From the NCBI GenBank assembly GCA_036389135.1, contig DASVQP010000001.1:143221-207220 (forward strand): a stretch of 64,000 nucleotides of DNA. Reading direction: 5' to 3'. A program made the position numbers and the translations under genes. The notes under the pieces are model-generated. The model was not told the DNA's origin and ran no database searches. It saw only the letters and a program-made list of their open reading frames with translations. Below, piece by piece: positions 8,326 to 16,922 of this stretch. The first letter of the stretch is position 1. Every line of letters starts with the position of its first letter. The DNA comes from Longimicrobium sp. Lineage in GTDB: Bacteria > Gemmatimonadota > Gemmatimonadetes > Longimicrobiales > Longimicrobiaceae.

Positions 8326-9999
8326 TCAGTCGATGCGGCTCAGGAACTCGGTCTTCACGGTGCGGGTGCCGTGGCCGAAGAAGTCGACCTCGGCGCGATC
8401 CTGAGTGATGGCCAGCACGAGGCCCTCGCCGAATGTGCCGTGCGTCACTTCGTCGCCGGGGGCGAGGCCGGCGGGCGGAGGCGCGGCGGGCGAGGCGATG
8501 GCGGGCGCCGGGCCGGACTCCCGCTCGGCGGAGTCGGTGCGGGGGTGGAGGTCGTTGTCGCAGTGGCCGCAGACGAAGTCCTCGCCCGGTTTCTCGCCGA
8601 AGTACTCCAGGATCATGCGGGTGCGGCAGCGCGCGGTGCGGCAGTAGCGCACCATCTCGTCCAGCTTCTCGCGGTCGCGGGCGCGGCGCTGCTCGTAGTC
8701 CACCAGCTCGCGGCTCAGGTCGGCGGCGGTCACGTCGTCCGCCATGCGCTCCCACACGCCGCCCCGGTGCTCGCGCACCATCCCGTGGCGCTTGAGGAGT
8801 GTTAGGACGATGCGCGCCTTGCGCCGCGCCACGTTCGCCATCTCGGCCAGCTCGTCCAGCGGCCTCTTTTCTTCTTTGGGCGCGGAGTTGATGATGCGCG
8901 CCACGGCGACCGCTTCCTCCAGGTCCGGATACTTGCCGCCCAGGAAGTAGCCCTGCACGGCGCTGTCTTCCACGCGGTAGAAGATGGTGCAGCGCGACGG
9001 CAGCCCGTCACGCCCGGCGCGCCCCGCCTCCTGGTAGTACGACTCGATGGAGCCCGGGAAGTGGTAGTGGATCACGAAGCGGATGTCCGGCTTGTCGATC
9101 CCCAGCCCGAAGGCGTTGGTGGCGATCACGGCGCGCACCGCACCGGCCATGAACCGGTCCTGCGCCTCGTGCCGCTCCGCCGACGCGAGCTTGCCGTGGT
9201 ACAGCGCCAGCTCATGACGTTTCCCGAACTCCTCGTACAGCCGCTCCGCCTCCTTGATGGTCGCCACGTACACGATCCCCGTGCCACTAGCCGTGCGCAG
9301 GTAGCGCTCCAGGGCGGCATCCTTTTCGGAGTCGTTGACGGTGGGGACCACTTCCAGCGTGAGGTTGGAGCGCACCAGGTCGGCGATGTGCTCCACCGGC
9401 GTGCGCATCCGCATCTGGCGGGTGATGTCGTCGCGCACCTCGGGCGACGCGGTGGCGGTGAGCGCAAGGATCGGCGGGCGGCCCAGCCGCTCGGCCACGG
9501 CGCCCAGCATCATGTAGTCGGGCCTGAAGTCGTGCCCCCACTGCGACACGCAGTGCGCCTCGTCCACCACGAAGAGCGACACCTCGCGGTCCAGCAGCAC
9601 CTCGAAGAAGGCGCGGTCGCGGAAGCGCTCGGGGGTGATGTAGAGGATCTTGCCGCCTCCGCCCTCCACGGCCTCCTCCGCCTGGCGCTGCTGGCGGGCC
9701 GTCTGCGACGAGTTGATGGTCCAGGCGTCTACGCCCAGTTCGTCCAGCTTGTCCGTCTGGTCCTTCATCAGCGCGATCAGCGGGCTCACCACCACGGTCA
9801 GGCCGGGCAGCAGGAGCGCCGGAAGCTGGTACAGGAGCGACTTTCCCGCGCCGGTGGGCATCACCACCAGCGTGTCGCGCCCTTCCAGAACGCCGCGGAT
9901 CACTTCCTCCTGACCCGGGCGGAACTCGTTGAGCCCAAAGTTCTTGCGAAGCGTGGCGAGGAGCTCGTCACGCGCGATGCCGGTAGTGGCGGTGGTCAA
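8326..9999 (-). CDS. recQ: RecQ-family ATP-dependent DNA helicase with UvrD-like C-terminal tail
   Basis: A 557-residue 3'-5' helicase if the TTG at 9999 is used; the frame stays open upstream and an ATG at 10062 is possible. The TTG gives a normal RecQ N-terminus, with NEFRPGQEEVI at 24-34. Walker A is PTGAGKS (48-54). The Walker B/DEAH box is VDEAHCVSQWGHDFRPDY. Motif VI is YYQEAGRAGRDG. The RQC zinc site is YCRTARC plus FVCGHC. There is no HRDC domain. Instead, after a Pro/Ala linker, the last 45 residues read GDEVTHGTFGEGLVLAI and so on. That pattern resembles the Tudor-like C-terminus of PcrA/UvrD helicases. Its role in unwinding recombination intermediates is by family. Confidence 0.93.
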   Translation of the reverse strand: MTTATTGIARDELLATLRKNFGLNEFRPGQEEVIRGVLEGRDTLVVMPTGAGKSLLYQLPALLLPGLTVVVSPLIALMKDQTDKLDELGVDAWTINSSQTARQQRQAEEAVEGGGGKILYITPERFRDRAFFEVLLDREVSLFVVDEAHCVSQWGHDFRPDYMMLGAVAERLGRPPILALTATASPEVRDDITRQMRMRTPVEHIADLVRSNLTLEVVPTVNDSEKDAALERYLRTASGTGIVYVATIKEAERLYEEFGKRHELALYHGKLASAERHEAQDRFMAGAVRAVIATNAFGLGIDKPDIRFVIHYHFPGSIESYYQEAGRAGRDGLPSRCTIFYRVEDSAVQGYFLGGKYPDLEEAVAVARIINSAPKEEKRPLDELAEMANVARRKARIVLTLLKRHGMVREHRGGVWERMADDVTAADLSRELVDYEQRRARDREKLDEMVRYCRTARCRTRMILEYFGEKPGEDFVCGHCDNDLHPRTDSAERESGPAPAIASPAAPPPAGLAPGDEVTHGTFGEGLVLAITQDRAEVDFFGHGTRTVKTEFLSRID

Positions 10000-10377
10000 G
10001 CAGTGCTCTGGGGGTGTGGGGTGCCGGGAGCGCGGTTTCCGGCGCTCAGGCAAGGCAAGCATCGGACCACGCGCGGCCTGAAAACGGCGGTGAAGCCCAT
10101 GTGAGTTGATCGATGAACGTAACTGTAGATGCGCCATGTACTTGCCCGTGCGGACGAATTGTACTCCAACGAGGACAGGGGCGCTGGTGGAGGTTTGGGC
10201 ATCCGGCACGTGGAACTCACCGGAAACAGCTGTATTCGCAAGGGTTTGGGCGGATTTCAAGGATCGCGGGGCGTCCGCGGGGGCAATGCGAGCGGCGGGC
10301 CCGGTGCTTGCAAAGAGGATGGGCACAACTGGCCCATGGGGCGACAGTTTCCGGAGAACCACAGCCAGAGGCGACGA
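10000..10377. other. Divergent intergenic region between recQ and the OmpA lipoprotein gene
   Basis: This gap of about 378 nt must contain promoters for both directions. The minus strand stays open through it as an extension of recQ, and short plus-strand frames exist, but none shows a domain. None of the repeat families is present. AGAGG at 10367-10371 is the ribosome binding site of the next gene. Confidence 0.45.
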
Positions 10378-11070
10378 ATGACTACGTTTTCACGCAAGCT
10401 GACCGTGCTTGCCTGCGTCAGCACCCTGGGGATGACGGGTGTGACCGGGTGCGCTTCGCTGAACAGGACGGAGCAGGGCGCCGTGATCGGCGCCGGTACG
10501 GGTGGCGCCATCGGAGCGGTGATCGGCAAGCAGACCGGGAGCACGGCGCGTGGCGCCATCCTGGGCGCGGTGCTGGGCGGCGCGGCCGGCGCGGTGATCG
10601 GGCGCCAGATGGACCGCCAGAGCCAGGAGCTGGAGCAGAGCCTTCCCGACGCCGAGGTGCAGCGCGTAGGCGAGGGGATCGCGGTGACCTTTGCGTCGGG
10701 GATCCTCTTCCCCACCAACAGCACGCAGATCCTTGCGGCCGGGCAGAACAATCTGGCGCAGCTCGCGAGCAGCCTGCAGCGCTACCCGGAGACCACGGTG
10801 CTGATCGTGGGGCACACGGACGCCCGCGGGACGGACCAGTACAACATGCAGCTGTCGCAGAACCGCTCGCAGTCGGCGGCCAACTTCCTGATCTCCCGCG
10901 GGATCGCCGCCTCGCGCATCCGCACCGAGGGCCGGGGTGAGTCGGAGCCGGTCGCCTCCAACGAGACCGACGCCGGGATGCAGCAGAACCGCCGCGTCGA
11001 GGTCGCCATCTTCGCGAGCGAGCAGTACCGCCAGCAGATCCTCCGCGAGTACGGCACGCGCCCGCAGTAA
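10378..11070 (+). CDS. OmpA-family lipoprotein with glycine-zipper domain
   Basis: A 230-residue exported lipoprotein. Residues 1-22 form a signal peptide with the lipobox-like VTGC. Residues about 33-80 form a glycine zipper (GAVIGAGTGGAIGAVIG, repeated as GAILGAVLGGAAGAVIG), typical of YiaD/Pcp-type outer-membrane lipoproteins. Residues about 105-220 form an OmpA domain that binds peptidoglycan, with the conserved VIVGHTDARGTDQYN and the NRRVEV end. It should tether the outer membrane to the cell wall. The ATG at 10378 follows AGAGG at 7 nt. It stands alone and ends in a strong hairpin. Confidence 0.9.
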   Translation: MTTFSRKLTVLACVSTLGMTGVTGCASLNRTEQGAVIGAGTGGAIGAVIGKQTGSTARGAILGAVLGGAAGAVIGRQMDRQSQELEQSLPDAEVQRVGEGIAVTFASGILFPTNSTQILAAGQNNLAQLASSLQRYPETTVLIVGHTDARGTDQYNMQLSQNRSQSAANFLISRGIAASRIRTEGRGESEPVASNETDAGMQQNRRVEVAIFASEQYRQQILREYGTRPQ

Positions 11071-11095
11071 GCACGGTCCCGCACGACGGAGCAGC

Positions 11096-11127
11096 ATCGC
11101 CCCCGGCACACGCGTGCCGGGGGCGAT
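11096..11127 (+). terminator. Perfect hairpin terminator
   Basis: ATCGCCCCCGGCAC at 11096-11109 pairs perfectly with 11114-11127 around the loop ACGC, a 14-bp stem. It lies 26 nt after the stop of the OmpA lipoprotein gene. It is followed only by TGCATTT, so termination strength is uncertain. Confidence 0.7.
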
Positions 11128-11390
11128 TGCATTTGGGGAATGGGGAATGGGGAATGGGGAATGGGGCAGGTCCGGGGCGGCGTGGTGCGTCGTGGGGGAA
11201 GGCACGGGCAGCCACGTGGGGCGGCCCCTACGCGGGATCGGTGTGCCGCACGGGGCGGCGGAGCGGCGCCGGGCACGGGCGCGATGAATCGCGCCCCTAC
11301 CGGATCTGGGCGCGCCTGACGGAGTTCTCCCCCTCGCCCGCCCTGCGCCCCCGCAGGCGGGGGAGGGGGCCGGGGGGAGGGGACGTTTGC
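11128..11390. repeat. Composite intergenic repeats: GGGGAAT array and hairpin modules
   Basis: The gap starts with an array of GGGGAAT heptamers (about 11133-11164). It continues with a hairpin module around CAGCCACGTGGGGCGGC and the perfect hairpin GGGCGCGAT/ATCGCGCCC at 11277-11296 followed by CCTAC. The last element is a CCCCCG-CAGG-CGGGGG hairpin within a C-rich/G-rich tract at 11327-11383. These modules recur in the same order in the gaps near 26.4 and 34.8 kb. No gene is supported here. Confidence 0.7.
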
Positions 11391-11392
11391 CC

Positions 11393-12325
11393 TCACCCCA
11401 TCGCCGCCATCAGCTCCAGCAGGAGGCGCGCGGCGAGCTTCGCGGTGCGGCCGTCCTGGTCGTACGGCGGGGAGGTCTCCATGATGTCGGCGGCGGCGAG
11501 GCGCGGGTCGGCGGCGAGGGCGCGGACCAGCGCGATCATCTCGCGCGCGGAGAGGCCGCCGATGCCGGGGGCGCTCACGCCCGGGGCCGCGGAGGCGTCC
11601 GCGGCGTCCATGTCGATGCTCAGGTAGAGCGCGTCGGCGTCCGCGGTGATGCGGTCCAGGGCGGTGCGGGCGGCGCGCTCCGGGGACTGCGCGGCCACCT
11701 CGTCGACGCTCGCCAGGTGGATGCCGCTGGACGCCGCCCACTCCAGGTAGAAGCGCGAGTTGGCGAAGCGGCGCAGCCCCAGCATCGCCACGCGCGCGCC
11801 CTTCAGCACCGGCGTCTCCAGCGCGCGGCGAAAGGGGGTGCCGCTGGAGAGCGAGGCCTGGTCGTCGTACTCGCGCACGTCCAGGTGGGCGTCCACCGTG
11901 GCGAGGGCGAGCTTCGTGTGCGGGCGCGCGGCGGCGAGGCCGCGGATCAGCGAGCCCGTGATCCCGTGGTCGCCGCCCAGGAAGATGGGGCGCGCGCCAG
12001 CCTCGAACACGCGCCGCGCGGCGTCCTCGATGCGGGCATGCGCGGCCGCGCCGTTCATCGAGGGAAGCGACAGGTCGCCCAGGTCCAGCGCGGGAGGCAC
12101 CTCGCGCTCGCCATCCCAGGTGCCGAACGAGGAGAGCGCGTCGCGGATGGCGCGCGGGCCGAAGCGGGCGCCCGGGCGCGATGGGATGCCGCCATCGTAC
12201 GGAATCCCCAGGAGCACCACGCGGCCGCCGATGGAATCCGCGTCGCCGCGCGGATGGAGGAGCGCTGGCGCGCGGGGGTCGCGCGGGTCGGGCTCGGCGC
12301 GGAGGCCCTGGAGCGGATCGGTCAT
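11393..12325 (-). CDS. Ureohydrolase (arginase/agmatinase/formimidoylglutamase family)
   Basis: A 310-residue manganese enzyme that hydrolyses a guanidino or formimino substrate. The three metal-binding motifs are present: GGDHG, ATVDAHLDVREYD and LSIDMDAADASAAPG. The last ends in the family's PG signature. The N-terminus reads VVLLGIPYDGGIPSRPGARFGP, with the usual loop after GIP. Length fits agmatinase or formimidoylglutamase, and the near neighbours (trpS, a repeat block) give no pathway hint, so the substrate is left open. A HutG-like role in histidine breakdown is the leading alternative. The ATG at 12325 lies about 130 bp from the divergent trpS start. Confidence 0.85.
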   Translation of the reverse strand: MTDPLQGLRAEPDPRDPRAPALLHPRGDADSIGGRVVLLGIPYDGGIPSRPGARFGPRAIRDALSSFGTWDGEREVPPALDLGDLSLPSMNGAAAHARIEDAARRVFEAGARPIFLGGDHGITGSLIRGLAAARPHTKLALATVDAHLDVREYDDQASLSSGTPFRRALETPVLKGARVAMLGLRRFANSRFYLEWAASSGIHLASVDEVAAQSPERAARTALDRITADADALYLSIDMDAADASAAPGVSAPGIGGLSAREMIALVRALAADPRLAAADIMETSPPYDQDGRTAKLAARLLLELMAAMG

Positions 12326-12459
12326 GGCGGCGCGGCGTGGGGATTCGGCTTGTCAGCGATCGTCGGCGGGGGCTAAGTTACGCCCACGGGCCGATGTGCT
12401 GCCAGTAAGCACGCCGCCGGCCCGCCACGTCCGCCCGCAACGCACCGGCACCTGACCTG

Positions 12460-13425
12460 ATGAAGCGCATCCTGACGGGGATCCAGCCTTCCGGCACCCT
12501 CCACATCGGCAACTATTTCGGGGCGATGCGCCCGATCCTGGACCGGCAGGGCGACGGCGAGGTGTTCGTCTTCCTGGCCGACCTGCACGCCCTCACCTCG
12601 CTGCGCGACCCCGGCGCCCTTCGCGCCAACGTGCGCGAGGCCACGGTCGACTTCCTGGCGTGCGGGCTGGACCCGGAGCGCACCGTCTACTGGCGCCAGT
12701 CCGACGTCCCCGCCCACTCCGAGCTGATGTGGATCCTCAGCACGCTCACCCCCATGCGGATGCTGGAGCTGGCGGTGTCGTACAAGGACAAGGTGGAGCA
12801 GGGGATCGCGGCCTATGCGGGCCTCTTCACCTACCCCGTCCTCCAGGCCGCCGACATCCTCCTCTACGACGCCGACGTCGTCCCCGTGGGCAAGGACCAG
12901 AAGCAGCACCTGGAAATGACGCGCGACATCGCCGTGAAGTTCAACGCGGTGTACGGCGACACGCTCAAGCTCCCCGCGCCTGAGATCAGCGAGAACGTGG
13001 CGGTCGTGCCGGGGCTCGACGGCCGTAAGATGAGCAAGAGCTACGGCAACGCGCTGGACATCTTCCAAGACGAGAAGCCGCTGCGGAAGCGGGTGATGAG
13101 CATCGTCACCGACTCCACGCCGCTGGAGGAGCCGAAGCTGATCGAGGGCTCCAACATCCTCGCGCTCTACCGCCTCGTCGCCTCGCCCGAGCAGGTGGCA
13201 CGGATGGAGGACGACTTCCGCGCCGGCGGCATCGGCTACGGCGACTTCAAGAAGCGTCTCTTCGAAGCGCTGTGGGAGTACTTCGCCCCCATGCGCGCGC
13301 GCCGCGCCGAGATCCTGGCGCGCCCCGGATACGTGGACGAGGTGCTGGAGCACGGCGCCCGCCGCGCCCGCGACATCGCTGACGCCACGATGGAGCGGGT
13401 GAGGGCGGCGGTGGGGTTGCGGTAG
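12460..13425 (+). CDS. trpS: Tryptophanyl-tRNA synthetase
   Basis: A 321-residue class I aminoacyl-tRNA synthetase that charges tRNA-Trp. The first signature, PSGTLHIGNYFGA, lies near residues 8-20, with HIGN as the HIGH box. The KMSKS loop is GRKMSKSYGNAL near 188-199. The tryptophan-pocket segments YPVLQAADILLYDADVVPVGKDQKQHLEMTRDIA are also present in the usual place. Length is typical of bacterial TrpS (about 330). The ATG at 12460 immediately follows a CTG stretch without a strong ribosome binding site. It appears to be a single-gene unit followed by a repeat block. Confidence 0.97.
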   Translation: MKRILTGIQPSGTLHIGNYFGAMRPILDRQGDGEVFVFLADLHALTSLRDPGALRANVREATVDFLACGLDPERTVYWRQSDVPAHSELMWILSTLTPMRMLELAVSYKDKVEQGIAAYAGLFTYPVLQAADILLYDADVVPVGKDQKQHLEMTRDIAVKFNAVYGDTLKLPAPEISENVAVVPGLDGRKMSKSYGNALDIFQDEKPLRKRVMSIVTDSTPLEEPKLIEGSNILALYRLVASPEQVARMEDDFRAGGIGYGDFKKRLFEALWEYFAPMRARRAEILARPGYVDEVLEHGARRARDIADATMERVRAAVGLR

Positions 13426-13448
13426 GGGGGCGGGGGTGAACCCAGGCG

Positions 13449-13577
13449 CCGGGGGCTGAAGCCCCCGGCTGGAACCACGGGAAGCCCACTGAAGTGGGCT
13501 CGAGAAGCGCGGTATCAGACCCCGAGTCCGCGCAGGCGGACTTTGTGCTTTTGTTGCAGCGAGTTCACTCGCCCGGA
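13449..13577. repeat. Paired REP/BIME-like element (two facing units)
   Basis: The first unit (plus orientation) has hairpin CCGGGGGCTGAAGCCCCCGG at 13449-13468, linker CTGGAACCACGGGAAG, then hairpin CCCACTGAAGTGGG at 13485-13498. The second unit faces it: hairpin AGTCCGCGCAGGCGGACT at 13525-13542, a linker ending TTGTTGCA, and hairpin GCGAGTTCACTCGC at 13559-13572. Loops are TGAA on one strand and TTCA on the other. The same plan is seen at 51553-51669, with different stem sequences that still pair. Confidence 0.75.
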
Positions 13578-13607
13578 ATCGTCGGCCTGGCTATTCCCTG
13601 TCTCCTG

Positions 13608-13680
13608 CCATTCCCCATTCCCTATTCCCCATTCCCTATTCCCCATTCCCCATTCCCCATTCCCCATTCCCCATTCCCCG
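13608..13680. repeat. ATTCCCC heptamer array (GGGGAAT on the other strand)
   Basis: About ten tandem heptamers, mostly ATTCCCC with ATTCCCT variants, fill this stretch. The minus strand therefore carries ten closely spaced runs of three to four G, a pattern able to form G-quadruplexes. Shorter arrays of the same unit occur near 11133 and 38529. It lies about 90 bp before the zinc-ribbon gene. Confidence 0.8.
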
Positions 13681-13766
13681 CCGTCCCGCTGGTCCGCCTT
13701 GTGCACCCCGCGCCCTTCTGCCCCGCGGCACCGGCCGCGGCACACCCGAGAGCCGGAAGGAAGCGC

Positions 13767-14156
13767 ATGCAAGACGAGAATCGAGATCCCAACCAGCACC
13801 TGCACCAGGCCGAGGCGTACACGTCGGACGACGCGACGATCGCGGGGGCCAAGCACGCCACCGAGAACCTGCGCGCCAACCCGGCCGGCGAGCCGCCGCG
13901 CGGGCGCGAGCCGGCGACCGAGGTGCTGACGCTGGTGTGCGAGAACTGCGGCAAGGACTACTTCTTCGAGGACGAGCAGCCGCTCCCCGGCATGACGTGC
14001 GAGAAGTGCGGCGCCTCCGTCTTCCGCTCCTTCCACACGCCCATCGGCGACGAGGCGGCGGACGACTTCCGCGACTCCACCGAGCGCGACCTGGACCCGG
14101 ACGATCCCGAGGGCGACGTCCTCCCCGGCGACATCCTGGACCTCAACCGGCTCTAG
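13767..14156 (+). CDS. Zinc-ribbon protein, unknown function
   Basis: A 129-residue acidic protein. The ATG at 13767 follows GGAAGGAAG and is preferred over upstream in-frame starts that fall in repeats. Residues 1-50 are polar and probably disordered. Residues about 56-90 form a zinc ribbon with CENCGKDY and CEKCGASV, the FmdB-like pattern. The last 35 residues are very acidic (DLDPDDPEGDVLPGDILDLNRL). A gap of only 4 nt separates it from dapA, so it is probably the first gene of the dapA-dapB operon. Its role, whether regulatory or protein-binding, is not evident. Confidence 0.75.
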   Translation: MQDENRDPNQHLHQAEAYTSDDATIAGAKHATENLRANPAGEPPRGREPATEVLTLVCENCGKDYFFEDEQPLPGMTCEKCGASVFRSFHTPIGDEAADDFRDSTERDLDPDDPEGDVLPGDILDLNRL

Positions 14157-14160
14157 GCGG

Positions 14161-15069
14161 ATGCCCGACGCAACCCGGCCCGCCGGCGCCCTCTTCGTGG
14201 GCTCCGGCGTGGCGCTCGTCAACCCGTTCGACGACCGCGGCGTCAACGAGGCCGTCCTCCGCGAGCTGGTCCGCTTCCAGCTCGGCGAGGGGACGGACGC
14301 CTTGATCGTCAACGGGAGCACCGGCGAGGCCCCCGCCATGTCCGCCGCCGAGCAGCGCCGCGCGGTGGAGATCGTGGTGGATGAGGCGGCGAAGCGCGTT
14401 CCCGTGATCGCTGGGGCGGGGGGGAGCGACACGGCCGCGGTGGCCGGGCTGGCGCGCGGGGCACGCGAGGCCGGCGCCGATGCCCTCCTGATCGCGCCGC
14501 CGCCCTACAGCAAGCCGCCGCAGCGCGGGATCGTCGCGCACTTCCGCCACGTGATGGACGCGGGCGGCCTCCCCGCCATCGCGTACAACGTCCCCGGTCG
14601 CACCGCCTGCAACATCCTCCCCGAGACGATGGAGATCCTCGCGGAGGACGAGCGCATCGTCGGCATCAAGGAGGCGAGCGGTGACATCTCGCAGGTGGCG
14701 GAGGTGTGCCGCCGCCTGACGGACCGCGTGGCCGTATACAGCGGCAACGACGACCAGATCGTCCCGCTGATGTCGCTGGGCGGCGTGGGCGTCATCTCCG
14801 TGCTCGCCAACGTCGCGCCGCGCGACACGGCGCGGATGGCGCACGCCTTCCTGGAGGGCGAAGCCGCCGAGGCGCGCGACCTCCAGCTCCGCTACCTGCC
14901 CCTGATCGCGGCCATCTTCCGGGAAGCGAATCCCATCCCCATCAAGGCCGCGGTGGAGATGCTGGGCTTCGCGGTGGGCGCGCCACGGCTCCCGCTCGTC
15001 CCGCTCGCGGACGCGGCCCGCGCGGAGCTGGTGGAGGCGATGCGCAACCTGGGGCTGGGGGAGCGCTGA
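14161..15069 (+). CDS. dapA: 4-hydroxy-tetrahydrodipicolinate synthase
   Basis: A 302-residue cytoplasmic enzyme that condenses pyruvate with aspartate semialdehyde, the first committed step of lysine and diaminopimelate synthesis. The fold's markers are present: VNGSTGEAPAMSAAE for pyruvate binding, AYNVPGRT with the catalytic tyrosine, and IVGIKEASGD with the Schiff-base lysine. Length matches the family. dapB starts 1 nt after its stop, forming a dapAB operon. The product feeds the peptidoglycan cross-link amino acid as well as lysine. Confidence 0.96.
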   Translation: MPDATRPAGALFVGSGVALVNPFDDRGVNEAVLRELVRFQLGEGTDALIVNGSTGEAPAMSAAEQRRAVEIVVDEAAKRVPVIAGAGGSDTAAVAGLARGAREAGADALLIAPPPYSKPPQRGIVAHFRHVMDAGGLPAIAYNVPGRTACNILPETMEILAEDERIVGIKEASGDISQVAEVCRRLTDRVAVYSGNDDQIVPLMSLGGVGVISVLANVAPRDTARMAHAFLEGEAAEARDLQLRYLPLIAAIFREANPIPIKAAVEMLGFAVGAPRLPLVPLADAARAELVEAMRNLGLGER

Positions 15070-15070
15070 G

Positions 15071-15862
15071 GTGGCGGCGCTGCGCGTGGTGCTCAGCGGC
15101 GTCACCGGGCGGATGGGCACCGTCCTGGCCGAGCTGATCCGCGTGGACGACGGCATCGAGCTGGTCGGCGGGATCGGGCGCATCCCCGAGCGCGGGTGCG
15201 ACGTGGGATGCCCCATCGTGGAGACGCCGGAGACCGCCGGCGCCTGGATCCGGGAGGCCGACGTGGTGATCGACTTCTCCTCGCCGGAGCTTTTCGGCCG
15301 CCTGCTGGAAGGGCAGGGGGATGCGCTGGCCGGGAAGGCGCTCGTCGTGGGGACCACCGGGCTGGGCGACGATGGCGAGCGCACGCTGGACGAGGCCGCG
15401 CGCCGCACGGCCGTCCTCCCCGCGGCCAATTTCAGTATCGGCGTCAACCTCCTCCTGGCCCTTGCCGAGCGCGCCGCCGCCGTCCTGGGCGACGGCTACG
15501 ACGCCGAGGTCGTGGAGGCGCACCACCGCCGCAAGGCCGACGCGCCCAGTGGGACCGCGCTGGCGCTTGGCGAAGCGCTCGCCCGCGGGCGCGGCGTATC
15601 GCTCGCGGACGTGCGCGCGGACGGGCGCAGTGGCATTTCGGGGGAGCGCCCGCGCGGCGAGATCGGCTTCCACTCGGTGCGCGGCGGCGACATCGTGGGC
15701 GAGCACCGCGTGATGCTGATCGGAGAGCGCGAGCAGGTGGAGCTGGGCCACGTAGCCCGCGACCGCGCGCTGTTCGCGGAAGGCGCGCTGCGGGCCGCCC
15801 GCTGGCTCGCCGGCAAGCCCGCCGGCCGCTACACCATGCGCGACGTGCTCGGATTGTCGTGA
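15071..15862 (+). CDS. dapB: 4-hydroxy-tetrahydrodipicolinate reductase
   Basis: A 263-residue NAD(P)H-dependent reductase that acts directly after DapA. The nucleotide-binding loop is LSGVTGRMGTVL near residues 8-19. The substrate and catalytic motif EAHHRRKADAPSGTAL carries the paired histidines and the lysine. The GFHSVRGGDIVGEH segment is typical of the C-terminal half. The GTG at 15071 begins 1 nt after the dapA stop, so translation is probably coupled. Family length is about 270. Confidence 0.96.
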   Translation: MAALRVVLSGVTGRMGTVLAELIRVDDGIELVGGIGRIPERGCDVGCPIVETPETAGAWIREADVVIDFSSPELFGRLLEGQGDALAGKALVVGTTGLGDDGERTLDEAARRTAVLPAANFSIGVNLLLALAERAAAVLGDGYDAEVVEAHHRRKADAPSGTALALGEALARGRGVSLADVRADGRSGISGERPRGEIGFHSVRGGDIVGEHRVMLIGEREQVELGHVARDRALFAEGALRAARWLAGKPAGRYTMRDVLGLS

Positions 15863-16148
15863 TGCCGCTTTCCCGCCCGCGCTGCCGATAGATCATCTGC
15901 GCCGACTTCCTGAACGGAGCGCTACGCTGTATTTGCCTCCACACGGTTGCCGGACGCGAAGTGAAGGAGCCGACCGACGCCACCCGCGTCCAAACGGCCC
16001 CCGCGCAGCAGCCTGTACGGCCCCCGCCTGACCGAGGAACATGGTCCAGTGGGGGAGTGGGCGGCATGGATCACTTCCTTCACTCCGCACCTGATCTCGG
16101 CGCGGAGGCACGGATCGGGCGGTGCTCCGTTCAGGAGGTGGGCGTGCT

Positions 16149-16922
16149 ATGTCTGCGCTCCGGCGATGTCGACAGGCCTCCTATCTCCCGCGAACCAGCC
16201 CCCATCCCCCACCTGAATCCATGGACGAATTCCTCCTTCGCATCGGCATACCGGCCGCGGTGGTGGCGGCGCTGCACCTGGACACGCTGGGGCGGCTCGT
16301 GCTTGCGTGCGTGCTGGGCGGCGCGGTCGGCGTGGAGCGCGAGGCTTCCGGCAAGCCCGCGGGGCTGCGCACCAACATCCTCATCTGCGTGGGCGCGGCG
16401 CTTATCACCGAGATTTCGGTGCTCATTACCATGCTGGCCGGGGGAGGGGTGCGCGGCGACCCGGGACGCCTGGCCGCGCAGATCGTCTCCGGCATCGGCT
16501 TCATCGGCGCGGGGACGATCCTGCAGTCGCGCGGGCGGATCATCGGTCTGACGTCGGCGGCGACGCTGTGGGTGGTGGCGGCGGTGGGGATCGCGATCGG
16601 CGCGCACCAGTACACCGTCGCCATCGGCGCCACGACGCTCATCATCATCACCCTCTTCGCCCTGCGCAGGCTGGAGAGCGCCTTCCTGCAACGGCGCGTG
16701 GACCGGCGCTACAACGTGGCGGTGGACCCCACGATGGAGTCGCTGGCGACAGTGGAGGAGAAGCTGAAGGGGCTCGGCCTTCGCACCCGCATCGAATCGA
16801 TCGACAAGGAGAGCGAGCTGTTCCACCTGGTGATCCGCGCCGTCGGGCCGCTTCCCGGGCACGATCGCGCGGTGAGGATGATGGCGATGGAGCCACAGGT
16901 GCGCAGCGTGGGGCGCGGATGA
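16149..16922 (+). CDS. MgtC/SapB-family membrane protein
   Basis: A 257-residue inner-membrane protein. AGGAGG at 16133-16138 favours the ATG at 16149. A second ATG at 16221 (MDEFLLRIG) would give a more usual MgtC N-terminus of 233 residues. Four to five hydrophobic segments carry the family signatures LACVLGGAVGVEREASGKPAGLRTNIL and VSGIGFIGAGTIL. The C-terminal 80 residues form a soluble ACT-like domain. MgtC proteins are linked to growth at low magnesium and to regulation of F-type ATP synthase. The 286-nt gap before it (15863-16148) shows no feature. Its stop overlaps the next start (ATGA). Confidence 0.85.
   Translation: MSALRRCRQASYLPRTSPHPPPESMDEFLLRIGIPAAVVAALHLDTLGRLVLACVLGGAVGVEREASGKPAGLRTNILICVGAALITEISVLITMLAGGGVRGDPGRLAAQIVSGIGFIGAGTILQSRGRIIGLTSAATLWVVAAVGIAIGAHQYTVAIGATTLIIITLFALRRLESAFLQRRVDRRYNVAVDPTMESLATVEEKLKGLGLRTRIESIDKESELFHLVIRAVGPLPGHDRAVRMMAMEPQVRSVGRG

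Noticed and set aside
10063..10362. Long N-terminal extension of RecQ
   Set aside because: The extension has no domain, crosses the divergent promoter region and is not needed; the TTG at 9999 gives a normal RecQ N-terminus.
13608..13680. Possible CRISPR array
   Set aside because: Units are heptamers without unique spacers, and no cas genes are present.
15961..16551. A 196-residue plus-strand frame before and into the MgtC-like gene
   Set aside because: It overlaps the MgtC-like gene in another frame and has no domain; the MgtC frame carries the family motifs.
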